This document shows, piece after piece, positions 53,959-63,777 of a DNA stretch of 64,000 nucleotides. The stretch comes from Bacteroidota bacterium (GTDB taxonomy: Bacteria; Bacteroidota; Rhodothermia; Rhodothermales; UBA10348). A program made the position numbers and the translations under genes. The DNA is taken from contig JAJCYR010000056.1 in assembly GCA_029262775.1 (NCBI GenBank), positions 248,001-312,000 on the forward strand, given 5' to 3'. The number at the start of each line of letters is the position of its first letter. Within the stretch, counting starts at the first letter, position 1. Under the pieces are notes generated by a model. It saw nothing but the letters and a program-made list of their open reading frames with translations, did no database searches and was not told the DNA's origin.

Positions 53959-56276
53959 GACAGCTGAATTTCAACCGGTTCGTAAATGACCTTGGCCAGC
54001 GTGCCCCGTTTAATGATGAGCCGGCCCTTATTGCCCCGGTTGGATACGTCGAATTTGGTCGTTCGCACGGTCTCCGTGCGGCCGCGGGATGTTTCGACGA
54101 CAAGTCCCTGCCGCGCGGCCTGCGACAGCGTGGCGCCGGCTACGGCATCTTTCGCGCCCAGACGCATGGCCCGGACTCCTTTGGCCGCATTCTTCATGAC
54201 AGGAACCTGGGATACGGGGAAAATCAGACAAAACCCCTCCTTCGATGCGATGCACACGTTTTCCGCACCTCCTGTAGGCTCCGCCCGGAGCAGCGCCGCC
54301 CCCTTTTGGAGGCGGATGAACAGGCGCCCGGCAACGGTGGACGGATCAGAAAAATTGGCCAGAGGAAGCCGCAGTATATGCCCATCGGACGTGACGCCGC
54401 AGAGGGTTACACCCGCATTCTGTTCGGTACCGTCCTCGCCAAACAGTTCAGGCGCCGGCTCGCCAGGATCGGCAGGCACCGGGAGCGCGCGCACGTCGGT
54501 ACACACCACGCCGACCAGGTATTCGCGGTCCGAGAATTCGAACATTTTCTGGACCGGGTGGCCATGGCCCGTGGTGCTCAGCAGGGACTCGACGCGGGCG
54601 GTGTACGCCTTGCCGAAATTTGTGATGAAAACAACGGCCTCGCGTGTCGAAGACGGAAGAACCCAGGCAACCTTGTCGCCTTCCCGTACGCGGATACTGT
54701 CGAGGTCGGTATAGGACCGCTGACGCTTCACCCAGCCATCTTCGGTCACGATTACGATCACGTCCTCATCTACGATGTAATCCTCAGCCGAGTAGGCCAC
54801 ATCCGCATCTGGGCCGGCGATCGGCGTGCGGCGCCCGTCAGCGAATTTCTTCCGGAGTGCCTTCAGCTCGGCGGTGATAATGCGCCAGCGTGCCGATTCG
54901 TCGGCGAGCAGAAGACGGAGTTCGGAAGCGGCGGCCTCTTTCTCGTCGAGCTCCGTGCGGATGGCATCGATTTCAAGCCGGGACAGCTTGTAGAGCTTCG
55001 TTTCGAGGATGGCATCGGTCTGCACGTCGTCGAGCGCAAAGCGGTGCATGAGGCGCTGGGCGGCATCGGATTTGTTACTCGAGGAGCGGATGATCCGGAT
55101 GGCTTCATCGAGCGCATCGAATATTTTCTCGAATCCGCGCAGGATATGGATGCGCTTTTCGAGCTGCGCGAGCTCGAATTCGAGGCGTTTGATCGTGACT
55201 TCCATACGGAAGTCGAGGAAATGCCGCAGGATCGTCGTCAGGTTGACCCGTGACGGCGCGCAGACATCGGGCTTGTCGGTCGGGAGCAGGCACGTCATGT
55301 TCACGTGAAAGCGGGTCTGCAGTGACGTGTGTTTGAGCAGATAGGCCATGGCCACGCCGGCGTCCGCGCCACGCTTTATTTCGAGCACAATGCGGACGTC
55401 GACCGTGGACTCGTCGCGCACGTCGGTCAGCTGAGGTACTTTACCCTTGATGATGTGCTCAGCAATCTGCTCAATGAGGGTACTTTTGGTCAGGCTGTAC
55501 GGAATGCTCGTAATAATGACACGGGATTTTCCCTCCTCTTGATACTCCCCGCGCAGATCGATCGTGCCTTCTCCGTTCTCATAAATGGCCTGGATGGATT
55601 CCGGTGTGTTGAGGATGCGCCCCCCCGTAGGAAAGTCCGGCCCCTTGATGTAGTTCTGGACCAGCGTATCGACGCGCGCACCGGGATTCGAAATGAGATG
55701 CACGAGCGCATCGACCAATTCCCCCAGGTTGTGCGGCGGAATATTGGTGGCCATGCCAACGGCAATGCCCGATGCGCCGTTCAAGAGCATGTTCGGGACG
55801 CGCGTCGGGAGTACGACGGGCTCGAACAGCGTGCCGTCGAAGGTGGGCCGGTAGGCTACCGTCTCCTTGCGCAGCTCCTCCAGCATTTCCATGGCAATGG
55901 GCTGCAGACGGGCTTCGGTGTATCGCATGGCGGCGGGCGAATCCCCATCGAGCGATCCAAAATTGCCATGCCCATCCACAAGGGGTGCTCGCAGAGCAAA
56001 TGGCTGGGCAAGGCGCACCATGGCGTCATATATGGCCGAGTCGCCGTGCGGGTGGTACTTGCCCATTACCTCTCCCACCACCGTCGCGCTCTTGCGAAAA
56101 CGGGAGTCCGGGTAGAGATGAAGATTGGTGAACATGGCATACAGGATGCGACGCTGCACCGGTTTCAGACCATCCCGAATGTCAGGAAGGGCCCGGCTGG
56201 TAATAACGGACAACGCGTAGTTCAGATACCTGGAACGCGTTGTTTCATGCAATGGGATGACATCTACGACAGGCAT
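53955..56276 (-). CDS. parC: Type II DNA topoisomerase subunit A (ParC-like; GyrA possible)
   Basis: A 773-residue DNA-breaking subunit. [22 protein letters not shown] and the quinolone-determining region [22 protein letters not shown] (His-Pro-His-Gly-Asp-Ser) are conserved. The DNA-linking Tyr lies in [10 protein letters not shown] (about residue 120). The C-terminal beta-pinwheel lacks a canonical GyrA box (QRRGGKG), having only [12 protein letters not shown] near the end, which supports ParC rather than GyrA. Topoisomerase IV unlinks daughter chromosomes. The gene is coupled to parE by an ATGA overlap. Confidence 0.9.
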   Translation of the reverse strand: MPVVDVIPLHETTRSRYLNYALSVITSRALPDIRDGLKPVQRRILYAMFTNLHLYPDSRFRKSATVVGEVMGKYHPHGDSAIYDAMVRLAQPFALRAPLVDGHGNFGSLDGDSPAAMRYTEARLQPIAMEMLEELRKETVAYRPTFDGTLFEPVVLPTRVPNMLLNGASGIAVGMATNIPPHNLGELVDALVHLISNPGARVDTLVQNYIKGPDFPTGGRILNTPESIQAIYENGEGTIDLRGEYQEEGKSRVIITSIPYSLTKSTLIEQIAEHIIKGKVPQLTDVRDESTVDVRIVLEIKRGADAGVAMAYLLKHTSLQTRFHVNMTCLLPTDKPDVCAPSRVNLTTILRHFLDFRMEVTIKRLEFELAQLEKRIHILRGFEKIFDALDEAIRIIRSSSNKSDAAQRLMHRFALDDVQTDAILETKLYKLSRLEIDAIRTELDEKEAAASELRLLLADESARWRIITAELKALRKKFADGRRTPIAGPDADVAYSAEDYIVDEDVIVIVTEDGWVKRQRSYTDLDSIRVREGDKVAWVLPSSTREAVVFITNFGKAYTARVESLLSTTGHGHPVQKMFEFSDREYLVGVVCTDVRALPVPADPGEPAPELFGEDGTEQNAGVTLCGVTSDGHILRLPLANFSDPSTVAGRLFIRLQKGAALLRAEPTGGAENVCIASKEGFCLIFPVSQVPVMKNAAKGVRAMRLGAKDAVAGATLSQAARQGLVVETSRGRTETVRTTKFDVSNRGNKGRLIIKRGTLAKVIYEPVEIQLS

Positions 56277-56322
56277 GCGCAGAAAACAATAACGGAAGTG
56301 AGCAAAAAAGACAAGTTACGGA

Positions 56323-56973
56323 TTATTCGGCCATGTGCAGCGTAAAATATTCTCCGCTCTCCCGTCTGTGCTGGGTCAAGACACCGGCACGGGTCATGGT
56401 AACGAGCACATCCCCGGCTTCGTGGCGCGGCAAATTGGCTACCTGTGACCATCCGTCGGCCGTCACGTGGCCGTACTGCTCCAGATACCGAAAGAGCAGC
56501 ATTTCGCGCTCTCCCAGTTCAAAAAAAACGTCGTTGGCCTGGTCCTGGGTCCGGAGTAATTCGACTGTTTCCGGGCTGGCTTCCATGCTCCGGTCTTCCA
56601 CGCGGATGTAGGCGGGACCGGAAAAACTGGTACTCGACTCGGTCATGAAATGGGGTTTCTGTTTCGAAGCGGGCACGGTGATGACAATGACTTCACGGCG
56701 CCGGCTCAGGGGGACGCGGTAGCTGCGCCACGTGATCACAGGCCGGCAGTGGGCGCTGACCGCATGACGAATGGAGAACTCCTCCTCTTCCACGTCCTTG
56801 ACGCCCACAATGGAGCCGTCGTCATTGACCCCCACCAGAAGCGTTCCTCCTCCGCTGTTGGCGAATGCCAACATTTCCCGGGCCATACGTTCGGGACGGG
56901 GTACACGGAGTTTGAATTCGATGTACTGCCCTTCCCCGCGTGCGGCAATGCGCTTCACGCCGGCGAGCGTCAT
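56323..56973 (-). CDS. AlbA_2/Schlafen-domain putative DNA-binding protein
   Basis: A 216-residue protein. The N-terminal AlbA_2 (divergent AAA-4) domain is clear: EGQYIEFKLRVPRPERMAREMLAFANSGGG (about 14-43), then LLVGVNDDGSIVGVKDVE and a basic RRREVIVITVPAS strand. The C-terminal 75 residues (LGEREMLLFRYLEQYGHVTADGW...) look like a winged helix. Family members occur in regulators and some defence proteins. It overlaps the gpsA gene by 4 bases and follows it. The function is unknown. Confidence 0.82.
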   Translation of the reverse strand: MTLAGVKRIAARGEGQYIEFKLRVPRPERMAREMLAFANSGGGTLLVGVNDDGSIVGVKDVEEEEFSIRHAVSAHCRPVITWRSYRVPLSRRREVIVITVPASKQKPHFMTESSTSFSGPAYIRVEDRSMEASPETVELLRTQDQANDVFFELGEREMLLFRYLEQYGHVTADGWSQVANLPRHEAGDVLVTMTRAGVLTQHRRESGEYFTLHMAE

Positions 56974-57995
56974 AATTCCTCAGCAGTAAGCCAGTCTTCC
57001 TGTTTGGCGGAACGCGTCATCAGATCCGAAACGGCCTCCAGTGGTGGTTTGCCCTCGAACAGAATGCAGTAGACGGCTTCCGTAATGGGCATATCCACGC
57101 CCAATTTTTTGGCCAGATCGTGCACCGATGCCGTGGTCCGGACGCCTTCCGCCACCATGGTCATCTCGGACTCCACCTGCTCCAACGTTTTACCACGCCC
57201 TATTTCTTCGCCAAAGTGCCTGTTGCGGCTCAGTCCGCTCATGCACGTCACGACCAGGTCTCCTATTCCGGCCAGGCCGGCGAATGTCTGTTGTTGCGCT
57301 CCGAGCGCCATTCCGAGGCGCCTGATTTCGGCAATTCCCCGCGTGAGAAGCGCCGCCTTTGCATTATCACCAAAACCGACGCCATCACTGATGCCAGCGG
57401 CCACCGCCAGGATATTCTTCACACTGCCAGCAATTTCCACTCCTCGGACGTCAGGATTTACATAGACGCGCAGCGATGGCGACATGAAGGCATGCTGAAT
57501 ACGCTCGGCAACGGCCAGATCGTAACCCGCCGCCACGACGGCCGTGGGAACGCGGCGCACCACTTCCTCGGCATGGCTGGGACCGTAAAGCACCACAATG
57601 TTTCGGAGCGGGACGGCCGGGAGTGCTTCGTCCAGCACGCAGGACGTCGTAAGGAGCGTGCCATTTTCAATCCCTTTTGCGACTGAGACCACGACGGTTC
57701 GGGGTGTCGCCAGGTGGGCAATGCGCGACGCGACCTGACGCACAACCTGTGACGGCGTGGCAAACACCCAAATGTCGGCCTGCTCCGTGAGCTCCTCCAG
57801 GTTGCTGGAAATTTGGATGCCACCCGGAAGTACGGCATCCGGAAGGTAGGACGGATTGCGACGCGACGAGCGCATTTCACGTGCTGCTTCTTCACGGCGC
57901 GCCCAGAGCCGCACGTCATGTCCACAGTCTGACAGTGAGATAGCAAGCGCTGTACCAAAACTGCCACTGCCAACGACGGCAATGATTTCCGACAT
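56970..57995 (-). CDS. gpsA: Glycerol-3-phosphate dehydrogenase [NAD(P)+]
   Basis: A 341-residue enzyme reducing dihydroxyacetone phosphate to sn-glycerol 3-phosphate for phospholipid synthesis. The Rossmann motif VVGSGSFGTALAISLSDCG is at about residues 6-24. YGPSHAEEVVRRVPTAVV and the catalytic-Lys segment IAGSVKNILAVAAGISDGVGFGDNAKAAL (about 190-218) are intact. It overlaps plsY by 1 base; the two enzymes act in sequence, so coupled expression makes sense. Confidence 0.97.
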   Translation of the reverse strand: MSEIIAVVGSGSFGTALAISLSDCGHDVRLWARREEAAREMRSSRRNPSYLPDAVLPGGIQISSNLEELTEQADIWVFATPSQVVRQVASRIAHLATPRTVVVSVAKGIENGTLLTTSCVLDEALPAVPLRNIVVLYGPSHAEEVVRRVPTAVVAAGYDLAVAERIQHAFMSPSLRVYVNPDVRGVEIAGSVKNILAVAAGISDGVGFGDNAKAALLTRGIAEIRRLGMALGAQQQTFAGLAGIGDLVVTCMSGLSRNRHFGEEIGRGKTLEQVESEMTMVAEGVRTTASVHDLAKKLGVDMPITEAVYCILFEGKPPLEAVSDLMTRSAKQEDWLTAEEL

Positions 57996-58678
57996 CAGAG
58001 CTCCCCCCGGCCCTTCATGCCCTGGGCGGGCCGGAAGGTGCGAATCCGGTTTTCATTGCCGTCCAGAAGACGTCGGATGTTGGATGCGTGTGCCAGAAAG
58101 ATTCCTGTCGCGAGTACAAGAGCAAAAAACAGGATGCTGGCGTCGATCGCATTCGAGTCGAGAAGGTACTTGCTGATGGCAATGGCCGATGGAAACGTCA
58201 CGGTTGCCGAGAGCGACGCCAGTGAGACGTAACGGGACAAAAATAGAACGAGCAGAAAAATGCCGATTGTAAGCAGCATGGTCGCGGGCGTGAGGGCCAG
58301 CAGCATGCCAGCTGTCGTGTTTACACCCTTCCCACCCTTGAAGCCCGCCCAGATGGGATACATATGCCCCATGACGGCGGCTACGCCGGCCATCAGGCAC
58401 ACCACTGTTGCGGCATCCCAGAAGCCAAAACCCGGTGGCAGCGTGTCGACCCGAAACGTGGCGATGAAGCCCGCCGCCAGGATGCCCTTGCCAAGATCAA
58501 CGATGGTGGCAAGCATTCCCGACTTCCATCCAAGCACCCTGAACGTATTCGTGGCCCCTGCATTTCCACTTCCGTGTTCTCTTATGTCTATGCCGTGCAT
58601 TAGCTTACCGACCAGTATGCTGCCAGGAATGGAACCAACCAGATAGCTCAACATGAGAATGAGGGCAACAGACAACAT
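57995..58678 (-). CDS. plsY: Acyl-phosphate:glycerol-3-phosphate acyltransferase
   Basis: A 227-residue integral membrane acyltransferase that makes 1-acyl-glycerol 3-phosphate using acyl phosphate. Five or six membrane segments are visible. The cytoplasmic motifs GSIPGSILVGKLMHGIDIREHGSGNAGATNTFR (about 15-48) and FKGGKGVNTTAG (about 113-124) are the conserved active-site loops. It lies directly upstream of gpsA, which makes its substrate. plsX is not in the window. Confidence 0.96.
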   Translation of the reverse strand: MLSVALILMLSYLVGSIPGSILVGKLMHGIDIREHGSGNAGATNTFRVLGWKSGMLATIVDLGKGILAAGFIATFRVDTLPPGFGFWDAATVVCLMAGVAAVMGHMYPIWAGFKGGKGVNTTAGMLLALTPATMLLTIGIFLLVLFLSRYVSLASLSATVTFPSAIAISKYLLDSNAIDASILFFALVLATGIFLAHASNIRRLLDGNENRIRTFRPAQGMKGRGEL

Positions 58679-58702
58679 GGCACAACGAAGATTCTGGATT
58701 TC

Positions 58703-59698
58703 CTATCTCACGCTTCCAATCCGGATCGGTTCTTCGCCCACGGAGGAAAGCGCACTTTCCACGGCCGGTACATCGGCGGGGGAAACGATGAGCACGAGGC
58801 CGATGCCAAGGTTCAGCGCAGAGCGCATATCTTCTTCAGGAACCTGCCCCAACGTCTGGATCAACTGGAAGAGCGGGGGCCGCTCCCACGCGCCGTAATC
58901 CACGTCAAGCTTCAGCCCGCCGGGAAGGACCCGCGCCGTATTCCCGGGAATACCGCCCCCGGTGATATGGGCCATCGCCGCTACTTCCCCGGCCGACATG
59001 GCAGCCTGTATGGCATGCAGGTAAGATCGATGCACGGCAAGCAGGGCATTGCCAACGCTCGTGCCCTCAAGCTGGTCGGGCGTATCGTGTACGCTGAAAT
59101 GCTCGAAGAGCACCTTCCGGGCGAGCGAATACCCGTTCGTGTGCAGGCCGGTCGATGGCAGCCCAATGGCAATATGACCTCTCTTGACGCCTGCACCATC
59201 TACGATGCGACTTTTCTCAACGACACCGGTGATCATTCCGGCCAGATCATATTCTCCCTCCGTATAGATGTCTGGCATTTCGGCGGTCTCCCCGCCAATC
59301 AGAGCGCACCCGTTTTCCACGCAGGCCGTTGAAAAGCCCTCCACCACCGAGACTGCGACATCGGGCGAGAGTGTGCCCGTGGAGAAATAGTCCATGAAGT
59401 AGAGCGGACGTGCGCCACAGACGGCAATGTCGTTGACACAGTGGTTCACAAGATCCTGACCCACGGTGTTATGCCGGTTCATGGCGAAGGCCACCTTGAG
59501 TTTCGTCCCGACACCATCCACGGACGAGACCATGACGGGCGCCTGCATCGAAGCCCAGTCGACTTCAAAAAATGCGCCGAAGGCACCAATATCTGTGAGC
59601 ACACCCGGCGTAAACGTCCGCCGCACCAGCGGTTTTATTCGCCGAACCGTTTCTTCTCCTGCCGCAATGTCTACTCCGGCCTCCTTGTATGTGACCAT
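58703..59698 (-). CDS. purM: Phosphoribosylformylglycinamidine cyclo-ligase (AIR synthetase)
   Basis: A 331-residue purine-biosynthesis enzyme making aminoimidazole ribotide. It starts at ATG 59698 (MVTYKEAGVDIAAGEE), the usual N-terminus; the frame is open 16 codons further upstream. The ATP and substrate motifs SSVDGVGTKLKVAFAMNRH (about 58-76), ALIGGETAEMPDIY and AHITGGGIPGNTARVLP (about 247-263) are conserved. No other purine gene except guaB is in the window. It begins 12-16 bp after an orphan gene on the same strand. Confidence 0.97.
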   Translation of the reverse strand: MVTYKEAGVDIAAGEETVRRIKPLVRRTFTPGVLTDIGAFGAFFEVDWASMQAPVMVSSVDGVGTKLKVAFAMNRHNTVGQDLVNHCVNDIAVCGARPLYFMDYFSTGTLSPDVAVSVVEGFSTACVENGCALIGGETAEMPDIYTEGEYDLAGMITGVVEKSRIVDGAGVKRGHIAIGLPSTGLHTNGYSLARKVLFEHFSVHDTPDQLEGTSVGNALLAVHRSYLHAIQAAMSAGEVAAMAHITGGGIPGNTARVLPGGLKLDVDYGAWERPPLFQLIQTLGQVPEEDMRSALNLGIGLVLIVSPADVPAVESALSSVGEEPIRIGSVR

Positions 59699-59709
59699 GA
59701 AATATGAGT

Positions 59710-60165
59710 TTATTTGAATGCGGTTTTGCTGAACATGGTTTGCCATGCAATGTGTAGCCTGGCGAGCAGACCCAGGGTGATCGGGCCCACCTCGGTTCGC
59801 TTTTTAACCTTCACGATGACTTCGATCATGGTGAACCACCACCGTCGTACGTCACGGGCACGGGAGCGGTCCATCTCCTCCACAATTTGTGCTATTTCAG
59901 ACTGACGCTGCTGTATCAGGATCAGCGTTCTCCACGCGAAGTCCGTATTCAGGTTGCTGACGAGCGTGACATGAGCCGTGATGGCGCTCGCGACGGCCTC
60001 CTTCTGCCACACGTAGCGAAACCCCGCCTCATTGCCGTGTCGGGCAACGATATCCTGGACGGCTTCCACGTCCGTTTCACGCTGAAGAAGCGGCTGTACG
60101 TGTTTCATGAGCGGTGGCGTCACCAGCCGCTCGAGGGCCTGATTGAGAGCGTGTTCAGCCAGCAT
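59710..60165 (-). CDS. Hypothetical protein of 151 residues
   Basis: No domain recognised. The product is mostly helical with an amphipathic pattern (ALNQALERLVTPPLMKHVQPLL near the start) and a basic stretch FTMIEVIVKVKKRTEVG near residue 115. There is no signal peptide, membrane segment or Cys pair. It is on the same strand as, and 9 bp after, the crotonase gene, and just before purM, so it is likely expressed with them. It appears genuine because the frame uses the same codon style as its neighbours and fills the gap exactly. Confidence 0.65.
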   Translation of the reverse strand: MLAEHALNQALERLVTPPLMKHVQPLLQRETDVEAVQDIVARHGNEAGFRYVWQKEAVASAITAHVTLVSNLNTDFAWRTLILIQQRQSEIAQIVEEMDRSRARDVRRWWFTMIEVIVKVKKRTEVGPITLGLLARLHIAWQTMFSKTAFK

Positions 60166-60174
60166 GCGTCTGGT

Positions 60175-60981
60175 TCAGGCAGGTTCGGTGTGATCTTTAT
60201 CCCACGCACGTACCCAGGGTGGGTCCTGTCGATTCAGGAACGCATGTACTCCGGCCTGGCATTCCGGATCTTGACGTGCGTCGGCATTGCGAACCGCCGC
60301 TACATCCATTCGCTCCCGAAATACGTCTGAATCGCCGATCAGCATGGCCTTGGTCCTGGCGACTGCATGGCGGCTCGTATTGCGGGCAATATCGCTGGCC
60401 GTTCTCTCTACAATCCGGTCCAGGTCCGAGGCGTCGACCACCCGTCCGATGAGCCCGAAGCGGACCGCATCGTCCGCACCAACGAGCCGTCCTGTCAGAA
60501 GCAGGTCGTGCATGTGCGCACCCGACATGCGGCCTTCCAGCAATACCGAAACCAGTGCTGGCACAAAACCGATCCGGACCTCGCTGAACCCGAACCGCGC
60601 CTCGCGCGCACTGATGGCCATGTCGGCTGCGGCCACCAGGCCACACCCGCCGGCAATGGCGTGACCGTGCACGCGGGCAATGACCGGAAACGGCACGGTC
60701 CGGATGGTGGTAAAGAGCCCAGCCAGCAGGCGGGAGTCCTCCAGGTTTTCCTGGAAGGAGGCCGATTGCAGCGCCTGGAGGGCCCCAAGGTCTGCCCCGG
60801 CCGAAAAAACAGGACCACGTGCCGCAAGAATCACGGCCCGGATCCGGTTATCCGACGCAAGGTCTGAGAAAATGTGCGTCAATTCGCGCACGAGTCCGGC
60901 ACTGAGGGCATTCCGCTTTTCCGGTCGGTCCAGCGTAACGGTCACAATCCGGTTGTCGGGGCTGTGGTCAAGTGCAGTCAT
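60175..60981 (-). CDS. Enoyl-CoA hydratase/isomerase (crotonase) family protein
   Basis: A 268-residue crotonase-fold enzyme. VTLDRPEKRNALSAGLVREL (about 15-34) opens the fold. The first oxyanion-hole segment is ARGPVFSAGADLGALQ (about 51-66) and the second is RVHGHAIAGGCGLVAAADMAIS (about 103-124). The usual catalytic Glu pair is not obvious: SEVRIGFVPA has the first, but the second position reads Ala/Gly-rich, so the reaction could be hydratase, isomerase or methylglutaconyl-type. It lies between a LuxE-like gene and the orphan on the same strand. Confidence 0.9.
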   Translation of the reverse strand: MTALDHSPDNRIVTVTLDRPEKRNALSAGLVRELTHIFSDLASDNRIRAVILAARGPVFSAGADLGALQALQSASFQENLEDSRLLAGLFTTIRTVPFPVIARVHGHAIAGGCGLVAAADMAISAREARFGFSEVRIGFVPALVSVLLEGRMSGAHMHDLLLTGRLVGADDAVRFGLIGRVVDASDLDRIVERTASDIARNTSRHAVARTKAMLIGDSDVFRERMDVAAVRNADARQDPECQAGVHAFLNRQDPPWVRAWDKDHTEPA

Positions 60982-60987
60982 GAGCCT

Positions 60988-62001
60988 TCAGGAGTCGTTT
61001 TCAAACAGGAAATTGCATCCGCGGAGTTGTGCCCCCTCTTCCCTTCCCAGAATGGTCACACGGGATCCCCGGCGAACGGCTCGGTCCTGTGTTCGAATAA
61101 ACGAGAGCGAGAACATGTTTGCAAGGTCGGTGACCACCAGCACGCCCTCTTCTCCGTCGGCACAGGGCGCGTCGGGAACGTCCGCGCGGTGAACATCGAG
61201 GCGCATCCAGGGCGGCGCGTGGAACCATTCGTTTGCACGGAGCGGCGAGGCGACCCGCGGAGCGCCCCCCCGCGTGGTATAACACTGCGAGAGCAGCTCG
61301 CACATACCGTATTCAGAATGGATGGATGCGAGGGGCACACCGAAACCTTCGGAGAGCGCCTCGTGCAACTCCTGCCGACGTGCGGTCCGCCGGTGCGTTT
61401 TCATGCCCCCTGTTTCCACCACCAGCGAACCGGCTGGCAGCGAAACGCGGTCGCGCTCCACGATGTCCATGAGCCCAAAAGCGGCTCCGAACAGCAGGAG
61501 CGGCTGCTCGAAAGAGGCCACACGTGCCGCTTCCATGATGTCATTTCGCGCATCCGATATCACGCGGGAGCCGGGCGCACCGGCCTCCCGGATCAGGTGC
61601 TGCAGCATCCAGACGAGCGAGGAGTCGGGCGCATAGGCCGGAAGGTGGGCAACGAGAACAAACGGCCCGTCCCCGAATGCGTACTGAAACCCGGCGAGCG
61701 CTGAGCGGCCATAGACCTCAATATCGCGCACATGATGCTCGGCCCGCCTGTCGGCTTGGCCCGTTCCGGAGCTCCGAAACACAACGGTCGTCGCCTCCGG
61801 CGGAAACGACGCCACTCGGGCGTACTTGAAAACCTCTACCGGCACAAAGCGACCGGCATCGTACCGCGCGAATACCGGATTATGGCGCTTCTGATACGCC
61901 TCCACGACGGACGCCGCGTGATCAAACTCGGTGGACGTGGATATCCGGTGGAACCCGGTGCGAACGTCGTCGATGGTATCGAACGAGAGGGCGGTTGACA
62001 C
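60988..62001 (-). CDS. LuxE-like acyl-protein synthetase / acyl-adenylating enzyme (GTG start)
   Basis: A 337-residue protein of the LuxE (acyl-protein synthetase) type, related to the AMP-forming acyl ligases. The ATP-binding motif VFRSSGTGQADR is at about 74-85. VVETGGMKTHRR (about 195-206), SEYGMCELLSQCY (about 227-239) and a C-terminal LRGCNFLFE are visible. The Cys of RGC matches the position of the acyl-accepting Cys in LuxE. The start is GTG at 61999-62001, overlapping the M14 stop by one base. No luxC or luxD partner is here, so bioluminescence is not implied; activation of a carboxylic acid is the likely chemistry. Confidence 0.82.
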   Translation of the reverse strand: MSTALSFDTIDDVRTGFHRISTSTEFDHAASVVEAYQKRHNPVFARYDAGRFVPVEVFKYARVASFPPEATTVVFRSSGTGQADRRAEHHVRDIEVYGRSALAGFQYAFGDGPFVLVAHLPAYAPDSSLVWMLQHLIREAGAPGSRVISDARNDIMEAARVASFEQPLLLFGAAFGLMDIVERDRVSLPAGSLVVETGGMKTHRRTARRQELHEALSEGFGVPLASIHSEYGMCELLSQCYTTRGGAPRVASPLRANEWFHAPPWMRLDVHRADVPDAPCADGEEGVLVVTDLANMFSLSFIRTQDRAVRRGSRVTILGREEGAQLRGCNFLFENDS

Positions 62002-63593
62002 TACTCTGGCGTACGGAAAACGGGGTATGAACGACCGGCCTGAAGCGTATCGCCCAGCAGTCCCCAGTTGGCCAGGCCGTCGTCGCTTCGCGGATCGAGC
62101 AGGTAGTGAGCCAGTCGCCCGAGGGGCTGGCGGGACGGAACTACGATCGCGGAGCCGGTGAGCGGCTCACTGCGCCGCATCCACCGTCCGAACACGGTGA
62201 CTTCGTTTATCTGTTGGAAGGCGCGGTCTGCAACCTGGAGGGAATCGATCATGAAGGATTCCACGTCTATGCTGCTGAGCTCGCTGCGGGCATAGATAAT
62301 ACCGTGCGCATTGAGGGCATCGATCAGGGTGGCGGGCGCATTGGGGATGATCCACTGCCGCGGCACGCGACTGGTCTCGGTGGGTTCGAATGCACCGAAT
62401 TCCGGCATGACGACAGGCCGGACCACGTCGAGCCGCTCAAGGACGGGCTGGCCTGTTCCCGGATGCCGCGTCGTGGCCACATCGCCCATGAGGATTTCCG
62501 TGGCCGGGCTGGACTCGGCAATCTGGCTCCGGACAGCAAGGTGCCGGCCTGTGACGGGCGTGGCATCGATTTCGGCAATCAGGGCAGCAATGCGGCCGGC
62601 CTCGGCGTGGACCAGATACAGGATGTCTTCCGTGAAGTCGCGTGTCGAGAGGACACGGTTGCGGAACGTATCGTAGGCGAAGGCCTCGCTCAGAATGGCA
62701 ATCCGTCCGCGCAGGCCGATATAATTGTTGTTGAAGCGGGGCCGGTGGTCGAACGTGCTCCACGTCTGCTCCCCTGATCGGAACGGGAGGTTTCCATAAT
62801 ACCACACGAGCCAATCGGTATCATTTTTCATGGTCTTCGTCAGCGCCGGCAACCATTCATCCCGAAGCAGGGAATCAATAGCCCCGGGCGTATTCGGGTT
62901 GAGGGGCGGCGCATACGTCAGATTGTAGGCGTGCCGGGTCCCGTTGGTGGTGTGCAGATCCACCGATACATGTGGGTCGTACCCGGTCATGAAACGGAGC
63001 ACGGAGCGTGCCTCCGGAGACCGGAATTTCATGTGGTCCCGGTTCAGGTCCAGGCCGTCGGCGTTCGGACGCTGGCCCATCCCCCCGACGGGCCCATTCT
63101 GGCGGGGTCGGTTGTCCAGGCGGACGCGCTCGTTGCCATCTACGTTGTATATGGGCGCCACCATGATGACGAGTGAGTCGAGCAGCGCGTCATGGCGCCC
63201 GGAAGCGAACTCCCGCAGGAGCATCAACAGCGCCTCCTTGCCGCAAACTTCGCCGGCATGGATGTTGCCCTGCAGGTACACGCGTGTTTTTCCGCTTCCC
63301 CGAACGGCATCGGGTCCGGCATGCGCAACCCGGCCAAAAACAACGAGCGGGATGGCCCGGCCCTCCACGGAATATCCCATCTGCGTCAGGTGCAGGTGCT
63401 CGTGCTGACGCACGACGACATCCAGGAAGCCAACCAGTTCATCGTAGCGCGTCGTTTCCTCGTACTGAGTCTGCTCGGCGCGGGTCAACAGGAAGCTCAG
63501 ATCGGTCTGTCTGGATGCGGCGCTCTCCGGCATTACGGATGCAGCGACGCACAGAAGAAAAGTGAAGCGCAACAGATGACGTGGTGCGGTCAT
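62001..63593 (-). CDS. M14-family zinc carboxypeptidase, secreted
   Basis: A 530-residue metallopeptidase. MTAPRHLLRFTFLLCVAASV followed by ASRQ looks like a cleavable signal peptide, so the enzyme should be exported. The zinc ligands are in GNIHAGEVCGKEA (HxxE, about 113-125) and DLHTTNGTRH (third His). The substrate-binding Arg/Asn region NVDGNERVRLDNRPRQNG and DLNRDHMK are also typical. The catalytic Glu probably lies in IAILSEAFAYDTF. The frame allows a start 10 codons upstream at 63623; ATG at 63593 puts the signal sequence first. The last 250 residues are a domain I do not recognise. Confidence 0.9.
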   Translation of the reverse strand: MTAPRHLLRFTFLLCVAASVMPESAASRQTDLSFLLTRAEQTQYEETTRYDELVGFLDVVVRQHEHLHLTQMGYSVEGRAIPLVVFGRVAHAGPDAVRGSGKTRVYLQGNIHAGEVCGKEALLMLLREFASGRHDALLDSLVIMVAPIYNVDGNERVRLDNRPRQNGPVGGMGQRPNADGLDLNRDHMKFRSPEARSVLRFMTGYDPHVSVDLHTTNGTRHAYNLTYAPPLNPNTPGAIDSLLRDEWLPALTKTMKNDTDWLVWYYGNLPFRSGEQTWSTFDHRPRFNNNYIGLRGRIAILSEAFAYDTFRNRVLSTRDFTEDILYLVHAEAGRIAALIAEIDATPVTGRHLAVRSQIAESSPATEILMGDVATTRHPGTGQPVLERLDVVRPVVMPEFGAFEPTETSRVPRQWIIPNAPATLIDALNAHGIIYARSELSSIDVESFMIDSLQVADRAFQQINEVTVFGRWMRRSEPLTGSAIVVPSRQPLGRLAHYLLDPRSDDGLANWGLLGDTLQAGRSYPVFRTPE

Positions 63594-63777
63594 GTCGTGT
63601 GGTGGCGGGATGGTTTTATGCAAGATATATCCCCTGCACGAACACTGTCGTGTGAATATTGGACCTTTTCCTTTCGATCAAGAAACGTAGATGAACGGTA
63701 TTGGTTTGGCGCCCGTTGCAAAGACCATCACGAAATGGTACGTTGCCGCTTGCTGAGTCGACACAAACTTACTACCC

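Noticed and set aside
52750-53967. 405-codon open frame on the plus strand
   Set aside because: It is the shadow of parE; its translation is Arg/Gly/Asp-rich with no motif, while the minus-strand frame has all topoisomerase motifs.
55329-56345. 338-codon open frame on the plus strand
   Set aside because: It is antisense to parC and shows no recognisable domain.
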